A stretch of 64,000 bases of DNA. Source: Tillus elongatus. Lineage: Eukaryota > Arthropoda > Insecta > Coleoptera > Cleridae. The translations under genes and the position numbers were made by a program. The stretch lies in NCBI GenBank assembly GCA_964006375.1, contig OZ023267.1:18713971-18777970 (forward strand), given 5' to 3'. This document shows positions 12,232 through 25,615 of the stretch, piece by piece; the first letter of the stretch is position 1, and each line of letters opens with the position of its first letter. The notes below the pieces were generated by a model. That model saw only the letters and a program-made list of their open reading frames with translations. It was not told the DNA's origin and made no database searches.

Positions 12232-12278
12232 GAACCGTAGACCGGTTTCGCTCTCATTAGAGCTCTTCAGTACGGCAT
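12232..12278 (-). ncRNA. Hammerhead ribozyme, family 2 (intact core)
   Basis: Reading the minus strand: stem I CCGTA, CTGAAGA (CUGANGA), stem II GCTCT-AATG-AGAGC, GAAAC, GTC, stem I TACGG. Stem I has five and stem II five perfect pairs, and every core residue of the type I hammerhead is present. Helix III is the palindrome ACCGGT, which leaves only a 2-nt loop within one molecule. Cleavage is expected after the C of GTC, complementary to position 12,240. Confidence 0.85.
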
Positions 12279-12398
12279 ACTAATTGCAGCAAAAATACAC
12301 ACTTGTCACTTGTCATGACTTGATGATGAACCAAGAGAACTCTCCTTTTATCCCGTAATCCTGAGCCGATGGAATAGACTTCTATTGTTAGGTAGTTT

Positions 12399-12569
12399 TT
12401 AGTGGGTCAAGTCGTCTTTGTTAGGGTTTGGGGATTTGTTTGAGTCTCTTGATTTTGGAGCGGTAGTCGTAGTCATAGTTGAGGGCATCGGTAATGGTTT
12501 TGTGTGTGCGGAGGCATTTATGAGTGTGTTGATTGTCAGTTCGTTTATTTTGTCCTCTGTTTTTGTCAT
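12399..12569 (-). CDS. Small 56-residue ORF between ribozyme repeats
   Basis: An ATG at 12,569 opens a 56-codon frame rich in Thr, Ser, Pro, Lys and Asn, beginning MTKTEDKINELTINTLINAS. It follows a family 2 terminal repeat directly and ends just before the next one. I do not recognise a domain. By position it could be the 5' end of a PLE protein whose RT/endonuclease body has been deleted. It may equally be a chance frame. Confidence 0.35.
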   Translation of the reverse strand: MTKTEDKINELTINTLINASAHTKPLPMPSTMTTTTAPKSRDSNKSPNPNKDDLTH

Positions 12570-13139
12570 TTTGGTGTCTTCGTATATTTAGCAAAAATAC
12601 ACCTATAAAGTAATACGGCTACAGTAGCCAGCCTTTCAACACTAAGTGAGTGGTGGACGTGCCGCCACCTAGTTGCGAAACCAAGTAGTATAATGTCACG
12701 CCAGCTCCAAATAACACAAAGTGTTAAAAAAATAGATACTGTATACAACTAACTAACAATTTAGTAAATTGTTAGCCCTGGCCCATTTCTGCCCTGGCGT
12801 GACAACATACAACTTGGTTCCGCAACTAGGTAGCGGCACGTCCACCACTCAGTGTTGAAAGGCTGGTTACCATAGCCGTATTACTTTATAGGTGTATTTT
12901 TGTTGCAATTAGTATGAAGTTTAGTATTGAAAACCATTATAATACCGTTAGCCGAATTACATATAACTCAAAAAAAAACATTTAACTCATATGTTAAGAA
13001 TAAGACAATCTCAACTTTATTAAATAAATGAATTTGTAATAATTAAAACCTAAACAGAAATTAAGCCAATATCAGAAGACTAAAAAATTTAAAATATTAA
13101 TTTTACTATAAAACAAGAAAGTAGTAATATTAAACAAAA

Positions 13140-14153
13140 TTAAAAAACTATCTTAATAGGTGTTCAACGTATTCGCCATTTTGCCTTATACAGGCATTAC
13201 AAGTGAATTTCTTATATTACTAAAAACACCAGGAATTTGAGGTATCTCGACAGCAGCTGCGACTATTCCCATAATTCCTCCTGGGTTTCAACAGGCGTAC
13301 GGTATACTTTTTCTTTCAAGATGCCACATGAGAAAAAGTCTAATGGCGTGATGTCAGAAGATCTAGCTGGCCACTTTATAGGTGTATTTTCTCCCCTACC
13401 AATCTATCTTCTAGGCTGGTTTTCGCTGAGATAGTTCATTACAGGAAGCGTAAAATCTTGTCGAATTTGCAAACAAAGGTCTTCAAGCAATGGAAGCAAT
13501 CTGTTTTTTATAAAGTCCAAGTAAACAGGTCCAGTTAATGGAGAAGGTATAACTACTGGACCGATTAAATTGTCAACAACAATACCTGCCCAAACGTTTA
13601 ATTTAAATTGCCGTTGAAAAGAAGATGGGTGAATAGTTTTTGGATTTTTACCACTCCAAACATGTAAATTATGAAAATTCAACACACCATTTCTTGTGAA
13701 ACATGCTTCGTCTGTAAAAAATATCTTACCCACAAAATTGGCGTCAGCTATAAAGCCATTCAGCCACCACTGACAGAAAACCCGCCTCACGTTGGCGTCA
13801 GCACCTTGAAGCTCCTGCACCGCCATCAAATGGAACGGACGTAGCAATTGCTCTTTTAGTATTTCGTGAACTGATGTTTTTGGTACATTGAATTGTATGG
13901 ACATTCTCCGTACACATTCTTCGGAAATGTTTTTGACAGTATTTAGGATTTCTTCCTCAAAACTATGATGTAACTGACGAGGACGACCGGCATTACGAGA
14001 CATCTTCTTCAAATTACCATGTTCTCTCAGTCTTCTATCAACAGATGCGAGTGTTGTATGATGAAGAAGAGTCCGTCGGTTTGGGTACTTTTCTGCGTAC
14101 AGCCGAGCAGCAGCCCGACAATTCATATCAGCTTTGCCCAATATGAGATGCAT
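13140..14153 (-). pseudogene. Tc1/mariner-superfamily transposase relic
   Basis: The frame from 14,153 begins with a helix-turn-helix region (NCRAAARLYAEKYPNRRT; GRPRQLHHSFEEEIL) and passes into a DDE catalytic domain: KIFFTDEACFTRNG with the first aspartate, then HVWSGKNPK, FKLNVWAGIV and GPVYLDFIKNRLLPLL. The stretch that should hold the second aspartate (DGAPxH-like) appears deleted near 13,450. A stop replaces the Trp of a WIGRG-type motif at about 13,404. Read past it, PARSSDITPLDFFSCGIL supplies the third acidic block. The transposase would cut and paste its own TIR-bounded element. TIRs were not identified. Confidence 0.85.
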
Positions 14154-14764
14154 GTCCGTAACTTCAGAAAATGGGTATTACATAGTTTCAACAAAGTAAA
14201 AAAAAAGTATTTATAACAAAAGAAATGAAGATAATAAAAATGCAAACGATAAATCAAGACAGTGAACTGACATTAGCTGTCAGGTTATTAAATACCGCTT
14301 GCACGAATGTTCTCACAGACAACTATCAGAAGTTGTCGTAATTCTGTGGTTGTCGTTTTATTGGTTTCTAAAATATCAATTTTCTAGAAAACGGTTAACT
14401 CTAGAAAAATTTATTGAGAGACAAAAATTTTATACAATGAAAGCAGCTTCAAAATAAAGTAATTTAAAGTTTGAAAAAATTAACATCGGTAAAAGTTCTG
14501 GCTATCACAAGTATACCTCGAAGCAAATGACTACTTCCGGCTTGCGAAATTTGTTAGATTTTTCACGAATAATGTGTCTGCATGAGCTAAAGTCAGTTGC
14601 CAAAATTCGTTGACATAGCTTAATTCTTTATCGAGTTATAAACAAAAAATTGTTTTTTTTTTCTCTTAAACTTTGGAGGGCTATAAGTCAAAAACTTTTT
14701 ACCTAACCTTTTTTCGATCAATCGTCATCATTTGATCACACGAATCTGCAGTGTTTTTTATATT
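14154..14764. other. Unassigned AT-rich spacer
   Basis: No supported gene or repeat was found. The first part may be the 5' flank of the mariner relic. Confidence 0.4.
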
Positions 14765-15539
14765 TCAACAACACACCACGAGGGCTAACAGCCTAAATAC
14801 CATCGTACCGTGGGTGTGGACAAGGAGGAAATACGCAACTTGTTAATTCTGGACTTGAAGGTTTGGAGGTTCGGAGGAGAAGGAAAAATTTGTGCCGGCA
14901 AGGAATTCCACAACTCGGAGCTCCTCGGGACAAAATAGCGGGCATAACAAGATGTTCTATGTCTGGTGACCTGGACAGTTAAAGGGTGTATTCGCTGTGT
15001 TCCCCTGGTAGATCTGTTGGGGGCAGCAGGTGGAGGAATTATGGAAAAAAGCTCCTCTGAGCAGTGCCCGTGCAGATATCTATAAAAAAGAGACAGGTCA
15101 CCAACGGCACGTCGGTTGATAAGGGATGGCAGCTTTTGGGTGGGGGTAGGACACCGACGCGACGTATAGCTGTCTTCTGAATGGAGTCCAGGATAGCTCG
15201 ATACACGGAAATGCCAACAAGTGAAAAGTAGGGGATAAAGCTGAACCTAAAGGGACTCCTGCATTAATTGGATACAGTTTAGAGGAATGACCATCCACGA
15301 CAACAGGAATGCTCTGGTTGGAGAAAAAACTTGCTGTCCAGGTACAACGTTTTGGTGGTAGGCCATAGGCCAGACGGGTATTAAGCAGCGCTGCGTGCCA
15401 GACCTCGTCGAATGCTTTGGATATGTATAGAGCGACAATCCGGGATTAACCTTGTAGCTCCATAGACTTGTTCCAAGAATGGGTGACAAAGCTACCACCT
15501 GCCATAGCCAGTTAAGCGTTGTCGGTGTAATTACCGGAC

Positions 15540-15543
<4 letters not shown>
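14765..15543 (-). pseudogene. LINE-A 3' fragment (RT and C-terminus)
   Basis: On the minus strand the fragment holds RT blocks KAFDEVWHAALLNTRL and INAGVPLGSALSPTFHLL (motifs A and B), then the C-terminal region that ends in YLHGHCSEELSS-like sequence and a 'gtggtgtgttgttg' 3' end. Frames are broken several times. The 5' boundary lies directly against the (TA)n array at 15,544. Related 3' ends occur at 45,809-46,585 and 63,060-63,535. The clade is Jockey/CR1-like and not further resolved. Confidence 0.7.

Positions 15544-15626
<83 letters not shown>
15544..15626. repeat. (TA)n microsatellite at a LINE boundary
   Basis: A TA array of about 83 bp. LINE-A ends exactly at its left edge, suggesting insertion into the array. 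Confidence 0.95.
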
Positions 15627-15628
<2 letters not shown>

Positions 15629-17279
15629 CCATAACTATGAATTAATTACTGCTGCAGTTCTAACGTACCGAAAACATATGCCACAAGTGTGCTATTTCGT
15701 AATCGCCACAGCCCATCGTCGCTTCTACATCCGCATAAAATTGATTTAATGTTGCATTGCCGATAACTATTCTGAGGTTGCGCCAGATGGGTATTATATT
15801 CCCATATTTTCTGTTATCAGAAAATTACTCAATAATAAATAAACTCCCAATTTAATTGAGCAAGAACCAGATAAATTATAAAATATTTTATGCACTTGCA
15901 GTATCAAAATTCAAAACGCATTCTAAACTAAAGGTAGAAAACTCAGATAGAAATGTCAGGTAAAGTTAGCAGCAGCATTCAATTTTTGCGTTGAAATGCG
16001 AACCAATCAAATCTAGTTGTGAACTTGCCTGCGTATGCAGTACTGAGTGGGAGCGGCAAATATGTTGAAGCAGTACGATTTAAAAAAATGCTCAACAAGA
16101 AGTATCATTATTAAGACCAAGTACAAAATTTCCTAGCTGAATTAGAAGTACAGTAAAATTTTAAAGATTCGTTTTCGCTGACTGATACTCCTGTCCGAAA
16201 CCATTCTATGGATTTCCTAGGTTTCTAGTAAAACCCTTATTATTTTTATTACATTAGCACTTTGTCGACTATGTGCTTAGCAGCATTTAAAATTTAAATA
16301 AACCGACAAGTTAGATGACTCTTACCGTCTAAAGTGCCATAACAATATATTATATATAAGTTAGACAGCTTCGTAATTTCGCGTATTTCCTATCAGTCTG
16401 TTGAACTTTCGTCGTGAGATTTAATAATACAAATGGAATGGGCAAAGTTTACCGAACTTCGCAGACAAATTGCGTGCAAAATCGAGGAAAAACAAGTGAC
16501 GCATAAGATGAGGGGATGGAACGAATTAAGATCGGTATCAGTCAAGAGAGGCCGCTTAAATCAAGTGTCTATTACAGGACCGTAACTCAGTGTGACGCTG
16601 TAAGGGAAAATCTAGCCTTTTCCCAATTTTCTCTTTAAAAATTCAGTTTGCATGTAAACACCGATTAGTTCCACAGATAGCTGTAATTTGTAATGGACTA
16701 AAAAAGTAAATATGCCACAAAGACGCTTGCCGTACCTAAGTTTTGGGACACAATCACGTTTGTTACTTATTTAAACGAATATATCAAAAACTTGACAAAA
16801 ATGATTAGGGATTTAAAACAACTATCAATCGTTACCTCTCAATAGCGAAAACTCGCAAGCGGAGCGAAAACTTGCAAGCGGAGCGAAAAAGCTATTACTT
16901 ATTCAAGAAGAACTTATTATCATTTAAAATTATAGATATAGGGAAAAGCATAATCATAGTTTATTTGGCTAATTTGAATTTTCTAGATGCAATATAGTTT
17001 CCAATAATGCAGCAGCGTTAGCTCTAAAAGCAATAACATCATATTATTGACGACAGATTGGGCCAAAGTGTATAAAGCGGCCAATATTACAAACTGATTA
17101 ATGTAACATATATTTCATCATTTTAGCTTTTCATATCGCTTATGAGATGTAATAAAGCCTTATTGGACACATCGGTTTGTTTTATGTCATGTTTGCACTG
17201 GGTTTCATTTCACATTATAAATTGAATTTGGTGGTTTAATAATTTGAAATCTTTTTATATGCAGAAAGATAAATATACT
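15627..17279. other. Unassigned region
   Basis: No gene is recognisable. A short direct repeat ('cgaaaactcgcaagcggag', two near-identical copies) lies at about 16,845-16,889. Confidence 0.45.
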
Positions 17280-18415
<1,136 letters not shown>

Positions 18416-18439
18416 TGGTGTTTTAGTAGAAAGTAGTTC

Positions 18440-18541
18440 GAATTTTTCATCCTCTGACGACGCTAACTTTGTTAGTGAAACGATCGTCAGGTCTTTAAAA
18501 AGATGTGTTGTGGTGATTTGGGTTCTCCAAGTGTACTTGGA
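18440..18541 (+). mobile_element. Solo PLE-1 terminal-repeat fragment
   Basis: The fragment carries the family 1 hammerhead followed by the 'tgtgttgtggtgatttgggt' stretch seen next to the other family 1 copies. No endonuclease or RT sequence accompanies it. I found no clear TSD. Confidence 0.65.
18451..18494 (+). ncRNA. Hammerhead ribozyme, family 1 (intact conserved residues)
   Basis: The order is CCT, CTGACGA (18,454-18,460), an unpaired C, stem II GCTAAC-TTT-GTTAGT, GAAAC (18,477-18,481), helix III palindrome ACGATCGT, GTC (18,486-18,488), AGG. Stem I is at least the CCT/AGG pair. All invariant residues are present; the one oddity is the extra base before stem II. Together with 51,909-51,952 it is one of the two family 1 copies most likely to cleave. 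Confidence 0.75.
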
Positions 18542-18664
18542 TTACTTTAAATGTCAATAACTCGGTATCGAGTGAGTTTAGACATAGGGCGTTTCACATA
18601 CAACATTAGATTGAAATTATCCCAAAAATTCAAAAATGAGGTCAGACAGTATGTCCCATTAAAA

Positions 18665-19542
18665 AATAAAGTCTGGACGCAGCAAGTGCGTTATGGTAGT
18701 ACATTTTCATTAAAATGTTTTTAATAGCAAATATGTTTTTTAAAAGAAAGCCGGCATCAAATTTGGTTACCAGTATAATCTCTATATTAGAAACAATGTG
18801 CCATGTTTCATCAAAATAACTTTATTGTTTGAAAATGTACAAAAATTTCCGAAAGTAAACTTAAATTGTTCACGAAAAAACTGATTTTCTGGTCAACCGT
18901 ATAGGTCAATAGCAATAATTGATTCAAAATTTGAAGCATCCAATGAAAATTCGCTACCATAACACACTTGCTGCGTCCCGAATTTCTTTTCTTACAAAGA
19001 TGTATTATATTTCGATGCAATAACGTAAAGCGTGTTCGATTAAAAAAAATTCACTAAAAAAAAAAAAAAATTGAATCACCAACGCCACTCTGTAATTGTG
19101 GAAATATTTTTTAAGATGTAGCTCTAGACACCCTATAATTAATGTATACAACTTTTTTTCGTAACTTGCATAATAACGGATATATTGCGCTTTAATGATT
19201 TTTTACGAAAATTCAACAAAAATTATATACCATTAAATGATAAACTCCATAGCCAACACTACTGCTAAAGCATCAGAGAAAGGGTCTATTTCAAATTAAT
19301 TTTCTGGGAATATTTTAGTTAAATGAAGGACAATGACGATTGAAACTCAGAGTTCAGGCTTTGTAAAGCATTATTCTTAAGACATTTTCCTTCCATAGAT
19401 CATATTAGTTTCAGGTTCATTGCCCAAATATTAACAATTTTGACGTTTTAAATCGCGACTTGACGTTTTGAGGAAACCCCAAATTTATTTTTCTTTAAAT
19501 GCCTGTAACTTTTTTGTCCTTTAGCCTACAGAGCTAAATTTT

Positions 19543-19629
<87 letters not shown>

Positions 19630-19890
19630 ATGAAAACTCAAAATTTTCCCGGAAAACCTCGTCCGATTTTCCTGAATAACGAACTTATCCAAGCCATTTA
19701 CAAAAGGAAGGTACGTGCGAAATTTTATCAAAATCGGTCCATTATTTTTTGAGTTATATATAATATAAAAATTGAAACTGACCCCGGATATGGGTTCTAA
19801 GGGTCCTACTTCGCGCTCATTTGCAAAAATTTTTTCAAAATTTAAAAGTCGGAATCTCCCCATTAGTGAATTTTTTCTACGAAAATTCAC
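18665..19890 (+). repeat. TA-unit, long form
   Basis: The long form begins with a roughly 320-bp block (18,665-18,985) bounded by inverted copies of a 36-bp end (GGACGCAGCAAGTGCG... and its complement), which could move on its own as a MITE. It is followed by the 'gaatcaccaacg' block, the left module and a (TA)n array at 19,545-19,625. It ends with the right module and the terminal palindrome at 19,864-19,889. It is non-coding. Confidence 0.7.
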
Positions 19891-19898
19891 TAATAAAG

Positions 19899-20361
19899 TC
19901 TGGACGCAGCAAGTGCGTTATGGTAGTGAATTTTCATAGAAATGATCTGGCACGAAATATTTTTTTTTAACTTTTTTTCTTTTAACATAGAAATATAAAT
20001 TATGATATACAGTTTCCCCTTAATATCGTTAACTTACGTACCAAATTTGGTTACCATAGTTTTTCTATTTTTTCAGTTAAAATTTTTTTTGAAAGAAAAC
20101 ATTTTTCCGGAAAACCTGATTCGATTTTCCTGGTTGACGAACTTATCCAAGCCACTTACAAAAGGAGGGCACGTGCTACATTTTATCAAAAGCGGTCCAT
20201 TTTTCTTGAGTTATCATATATACATATACATATAAAAATTGAAACTGACCCCGGATATGGGTTCTAGTGTTCCTAGATCGCGCTCATTTGAAGAAATTTT
20301 TTCAAAATTCAAAAGTCGGGGTCTCCTCATTAGTGATTTTTACTTAAGAAAATGCACTAAA
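19899..20361 (+). repeat. TA-unit, short form, in tandem with the previous copy
   Basis: It starts 9 bp after the preceding palindrome with the same CTGGACGCAGCAAGTGCG end. It then has the left module, a short TA-rich stretch (about 20,213-20,235), the right module and a decayed palindrome ending at 20,360. Confidence 0.7.
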
Positions 20362-21125
20362 AAGACAACTTTAATCAGCTGCGCTCTTCTGGGTCACCCT
20401 GTACATTTCAAAGCACTACAAAATAATGCTCCTAACAAAACCCTATAACTTTTGTAAGAAACATTTTTTAATATTATCTTCCGTTCGTGTTATATTTACG
20501 GGTTTCCATACATTGTGCTAAGCCTATAGATATCAAATTCCAATCTGGGTCTTTTTCTTTCTAAAAAAAAATTAAGATAGGATTATTTGATAACCAGAGA
20601 TGTATGTGCAGGAAAGTAGGATATGCACGGTGTATAATTTTAGATTGCACTATAAATAAACCAAAGAAAAATTAAGAATTTATGGAGAAGATCACCAGTA
20701 CTAAATATTCACAAACCATTTTGTTTTGCACAATTACTAACGATGAAAAAGGTATATTAAATTCTGCTTAGTCACATATACTCCCTGTGTTTAAAACGAC
20801 AGCGTAATAAATAATTGTATGGTAAATAAGATTGTTTGCATAACAAACGTTAAGTTTTAGATACATTAACAATAATATTGATATCCTTATGTTGTTCAAA
20901 TTCCAGTAGACGTATTCTTGTATGTTTATAAAGTTGCCATCGCCGACCCGCGGTAGTAAGATGAGTATTTTTTCAGCAGAGACAATAGCTATAATATAAG
21001 CCCTAAAATATACAAAAAAATATTGGAAATAAAAATATTCTAATTTTGACTGACAGCAAAAGCTGTGCGGATTCACTAAAGTACTTCTACTACAACTATA
21101 AGAACAATTATTTAATAATTCAGAT
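20362..21125. other. Unassigned region
   Basis: The longest frame (20,768-21,076, minus, 102 codons) is hydrophobic but has no recognisable motif, and its composition matches the AT-rich background. I do not call a gene. Confidence 0.4.
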
Positions 21126-21960
21126 TATCCGCATTTTAATAGAGTTAGAAGAGATGGAGATCGATGTTAGATTTGCATGAATCAAAGCCCATTGTGGTAT
21201 TACAAATAACGAAACTGTTAACAGAATGGCTAAAGAAGCTTTAAATTGTGAAAACCTTTTAGAACATTCCTGGCCATGGACAGACATAAAAACTTTATTT
21301 TTCAGACAACAAAGAAAGCTGTGGGAAACTGGCTATCACAGAAAAGATAAAGGTATATTTTATAAAAGAATTGTACCAAAGTTAACTTGCCAGCTATGGT
21401 TTGCTGGATATCCTAGAGGATTGGTAATTAGCATATGTCGTTTGAGATTTAACCACTCCTTGATACCTACCCATTTACATAAACTCAACCTTAAAAATGA
21501 CCCATATTGGGAATGTGGTGAAGAAGGAAGCGCACAACATGTTTTACTAGAGTGCTCAATTGGATGGGATTACAGAAAAGAATTCCCAAACAAAATACAC
21601 AACTTAAAAGACGTTGAGCCACCCTTTAATTTAGAACAACTTCTACAACTGGAAAGTAATAAAAACATATATTTGCTTATATATAAGTTAATTAAAAAAC
21701 TCAAACTAAAAATATTTAAAAAACTAGGCTTTAAGTTTATGTGTCATTTGTGTCTATCTTTATATGTACCCATGACGTTAGTGGCCATACTGTATGTCAA
21801 AGAGAAAAGTTGCCATGACAGGCCCCATTGGCATGAAGAATATGTGTCCCTGTCTAAATCCCTTAAGTAGTATCTAGATCTTAAGTAGGCTTAAGTTAGA
21901 TAAAAAAGCACCACTATTAATATTATTATACAAATAAATAAAATAAAAAATATCCAAAAC
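21126..21960 (+). pseudogene. LINE C-terminus: RNase H tail plus zinc-binding domain
   Basis: The open frame starts at 21,226, but the homologous reading begins upstream: KAHCGITNNETVNRMAKEA is the last block of an RNase H domain, with a stop where Trp is expected (about 21,179). Downstream, LRFNHSLIPTHLHKLN and DPYWECGEEGSAQHVLLEC form the RT-associated zinc-binding motif (C-x2-C-like then H-x4-C). These C-terminal domains mark an RNase H-bearing LINE of the I/Jockey assemblage. The 5' part is missing. The 3' end has an A-rich AAATAAATAAAAT-type tail at about 21,930-21,955. Confidence 0.8.
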
Positions 21961-22192
21961 TACATATTGGAACAAATTTCAATGCACCATGACAGAATGC
22001 ATATGAACTGTTGAATTCACATACTAGTTGTAACAAAAATGTGCGAATGGTAACTATGCCGCAGCCAATGCAATCTGACGTCACACACCAACCCGCGGTA
22101 TGAACATATTGGCCCCTTGTGATACTCCTTTAGCAATAAAATTTTAGAAAAAATAAAACAAAATGGCACAAACGTCACCAAAAATAAATAAA

Positions 22193-22270
22193 GTTGTTGT
22201 TGTTGTTGTTGTAATTTGGTTTGGCCTCGGACCGTTAGGTCCATTAGCCACAGACTTTAAAAATAAATAA
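22193..22270 (-). repeat. SINE family C tail fragment
   Basis: The minus strand reads 'gtggctaatggacctaacgg' then a CAA tail, matching the end of the SINE at 7,707-8,134. The head is not present. Confidence 0.5.
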
Positions 22271-22344
22271 AGATCAATTTAATTTGAATCTGTTAGATAC
22301 TAGATATGCAGTGATAGATATAAAAGTGTGATCTGTATTCAATC

Positions 22345-22441
22345 ATAGCAACTTTGATGACTCGATCGGAGAAATTGTTCGCTACATGGGCAAAATTCAT
22401 GGAGCTGACACTACTTTCAACAAACGTGGCAAAATGAGCTA
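22345..22441 (+). repeat. About 97-bp direct repeat, left copy
   Basis: The sequence from 'catagcaactttgat' to 'gcaaaatgagcta' recurs at 24,716-24,813 with few changes, in the same orientation, on the other side of the Jockey-like LINE. Confidence 0.75.
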
Positions 22442-22554
22442 TTGATAGGGTCTGGATTGTAAATCGATTGCTGATACATTCGGATGCGATCTTATTGAAT
22501 CTCTGGTGCAATAGATGAAATTGCAGCTTGGTTAACCTTTCGTGTAGTTTTAAC

Positions 22555-24717
22555 TTTAATTTAGTTTTCACAGATCATCTTAAAAACACCCTTGGCAATA
22601 TTCCGGTTATCCGCAGCATCCCCGAACTCGAGAGTGCAGTGGATAATCTACAGTCAAAAATTCAATGTTCTATCGAACATGTATCAAGGACGTACCCCGC
22701 CCAGATCAATCTGCCACCTTTTCCGTCCAATATCAGGGAAGTGATACTCGGAAAGAACCGCGTGCGTAGACTAGCTTAACGCACCAGAAACCCCACCGAA
22801 AAACGAAACGCAAACAGACTCATTAAACAAGTACGATCCGCCCTACAAGAACTCCGCAACAATCGTTGGGAGGAGCGCCTGCAAACCCTGTCTACCCAAG
22901 ACAATTCCGTCTGGCAAATGATAAAAGCCCTTGGCTCCCAAAAACTTCCGATATCCCCGCTTCACGGCCGTAACGGTGTCATATACACGGATGCGGAGAA
23001 AGCTACTGCATTCGCAGATCATCTGGAGTTGCAATTCAGCCCGAATTGTAACAACGTTGATCTGTCGCACGTACCGCACCGATATGTCAGGAGTGCGCTT
23101 CGCGCCACCCCAGACACAACTATCGAGCCCACTACTTTCGAAGAAGCTTCCCAAATAATCAAATCATAAAAAAATAGGAAATCTCCGGGATACGATGGAA
23201 TCTCCAACGTAGCCCTGAAAAACCTCCCCCGCAAAGCCGTGGTATTCCTAGTTACGATTATGAATGCCATGCTGCGATTTCAACATTTTCATCCATGCGG
23301 AAACTTGCCGACATTATCAACATCCCCAAACCCAGCAAAGATCCTCTGTTCCCTCAGAACTACAGGCCCATTAGCCTACTACCAGTCATCGGCAAAATCG
23401 CCTAAAAACTAATTCAGAAAAGGCTAGCTTCATTCACCTCAGAAAATCATATCCTCCCGGATGAGCAATTCGGTTTCAGACACCAGCACTCCACAACAGA
23501 CCAAGTCCTTCGTGTGGTGGAAAACATCACCGAAGGATTTAATAAAAACAAGTCAACTGGTGCAATATTTATTCACATTTCTCAAGCCTTCGATAGGGTT
23601 TGGCATGCGGGCCTCCTAAACAAACTTCTATCATTTAATTATCCTCTCCCTCTGATTCTGCTAATCAGGTCATACCTGCAACAGAGGAAGTACCAGGTCA
23701 AACATCTGGTAGCTATATCTAGAACATACCCAGCCACGGCTGGTCTCCCACAGGGTTCTGCTATCTCCCCTCTGCTGTACAATATATTTGTCTCAGACAT
23801 TCCTACAGCGCTCCTAAACGTGACATACGCACTGTACGCAGACGACACTACCATCCCAAGCAGCTCCACTCAGCCGGGGATAATAACCGAACGACTTCAG
23901 ACCGCCGTAGTCGAGCTGCAATCATGGTATAGGAAATCTCTTCTAGCCATAAACCCCGATAAATGTTTAGCTGTCCTATTTTCCAAGAGGAGACACACCT
24001 CACGAACACGTTACATTGAACAACCGTCAAGATTCCGCTAAATACCTCGGGGTTTTCCTCGACAAACACTTAACATGGCGCCCCCATGTCGATCACGTTC
24101 GAAAAAAAGCCTCGATGTTCATCTCGAAGCTGTTCCCACTTCTGAATAGAAATTCCAAATTGTCCATGAACAATAAGTTGCTCATGTACAAAGTTATCAT
24201 CCGGCCAGCCTTGATCTATGCATCACCTGCGTGGACCACTGCGGCCGCAACACACATCAAGACCCTTCAAATCATCCAGAACAACATTCTGAGAATGGTT
24301 ACCGGAGCGCCATGGTTTGTCCGAAACAGTCAGATTCACTCTGATCTGGAAATGCCTTCGATACTTGAGTTTATAACTCAACTATCCACAACTCAGTTCG
24401 CGAAAGCCGCTTCTCACCCAAATGCTCTTCTCCGTAGTGCCACCGACTACGACGATCAACTTCCACATAAGCATAAGCGTCCAAAGCTTATACTTACCCG
24501 CTAACGCCCACGAGGCAAAAACAGAATGGAAACATTCATACCCAAAAAGTCATTGTGTGGAATCTTTCCGACGGAGATATGGACTAAGGTCCGGTACTCC
24601 CAGGGAGGGGGTTTTAGTGAGTACAGTCTCACAGTACCTAGATATCCCACGGAAACTACGGGGCCGTGAATGGGGTCTGCATGAGCATTTCCCCCTCCTG
24701 TATCCAAAAAAAAAATC
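22555..24717 (+). pseudogene. Jockey-type LINE ORF2 relic with poly(A)
   Basis: The reading begins at the endonuclease-RT linker (TDHLKNTLGNIPVIRSIPEL) and continues through KSPGYDGISNVALK, FRHQHSTTDQVLRVVE, motif A, motif B GLPQGSAISPLLYNIF and motif C ALYADDTTI, to the thumb (AKYLGVFLDKHLTWRPHVDH; RPALIYASPAW). This is the domain order of Jockey-clade RTs. Motif A reads IHISQAFDRVWH, with His where the first catalytic Asp belongs. In-frame stops (for example near 22,779 and 23,169) and frameshifts finish it. A 3' UTR and A-run (24,708-24,717) mark the true 3' end. Confidence 0.88.
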
Positions 24718-24813
24718 ATAGCAACTTTGATCACTCGATCGGAGAAAATGTTCGCTACATGGGCAAATTTCAATAAGCTGACACTACTTTCAACAAGCGT
24801 GGCAAAATGAGCT
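24716..24813 (+). repeat. About 97-bp direct repeat, right copy
   Basis: Partner of 22,345-22,441, starting at the LINE poly(A). Confidence 0.75.
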
Positions 24814-25439
24814 AATGGCCTAGAGCTAAAGCCATGGACTCTGAAGCGTAACAACAAGAAACTAAGGTTTCAGTTTATTTTGTAGAAATTGTATAAATTT
24901 CTGGGATTGTTTCGACCATTTTTCAAAAGAGAGATTTTCCGGAAAGCACGTCCATTCATCAAAGCCTTCCACTGATACCTGTCAGATTGTAGGAAAATCC
25001 GTTAACTAAAATATACCTTGGGTATGGGCCTTAGGAACTTGAATATACTACCAAAAAAACTTACAAAATGTAAAACGTTTACTTTTGTAATAACAGTAAT
25101 AAAATATACGACGGTGATTTTATAATGTCAACAGTTAACATAGGTAGAATTCCTAACATTAACTGAGAAATTATTAAAGTAAATCTGCACGTCGTCGTGT
25201 ACAAATCGTCTCACAGAATTTGTAAATTTAATCTAACGATTCCAGTCACGTTTGTAGAGAACTATTCCAGTATCCTGTAGATTTACTGCATTAGCTTTAA
25301 AATGTACGGTCATGATATTTACCTGAAATCACGTATAAAATTACTTAGTTAACTGCTTCTATATAGCTAGTCAAGTATCAGACACCATAAAGGAACATTA
25401 AGACAAATACCTTGAAACGTTGTTAGTACGTTCGATATG
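24814..25439. other. Decayed TA-unit and spacer
   Basis: About 24,860-25,080 resembles an old TA-unit copy without array ('ccgttaactaaaatataccttgggtatggg'-type junction). The remainder is unassigned. Confidence 0.4.
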
Positions 25440-25579
25440 ATAACGTTCTTAGTGAATTTTCTTTAAAAAAATTCACTAATGAGGAGATCTCGACTTTTGA
25501 ATTTTGAAAAAATTTCTTCAAATGAGCGCTATTTAGGACCCCTGGAACCCAAATCCGAGGTCGGTTTCAGACTTTATAT

Positions 25580-25615
<36 letters not shown>

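Larger units (their letters stand above)
12021..12930 (-). mobile_element. Hammerhead family 2 element, PLE- or retrozyme-like
   Basis: Two same-orientation partial copies of a monomer (12,021-12,302 and 12,589-12,796) flank a 286-bp interior with a small ORF. A third, inverted partial copy follows to about 12,925. The monomer is the same as the 310-bp-period unit at 50,905-51,515. Direct plus inverted terminal copies around a coding remnant suggest an internally deleted PLE. A retrozyme, the non-coding hammerhead element known from plants and animals, is the alternative. Confidence 0.65.

Noticed and set aside
20768..21076. Possible membrane receptor exon (hydrophobic 102-codon frame)
   Set aside because: No conserved motif, no splice signals I can defend, and composition like the AT-rich background.
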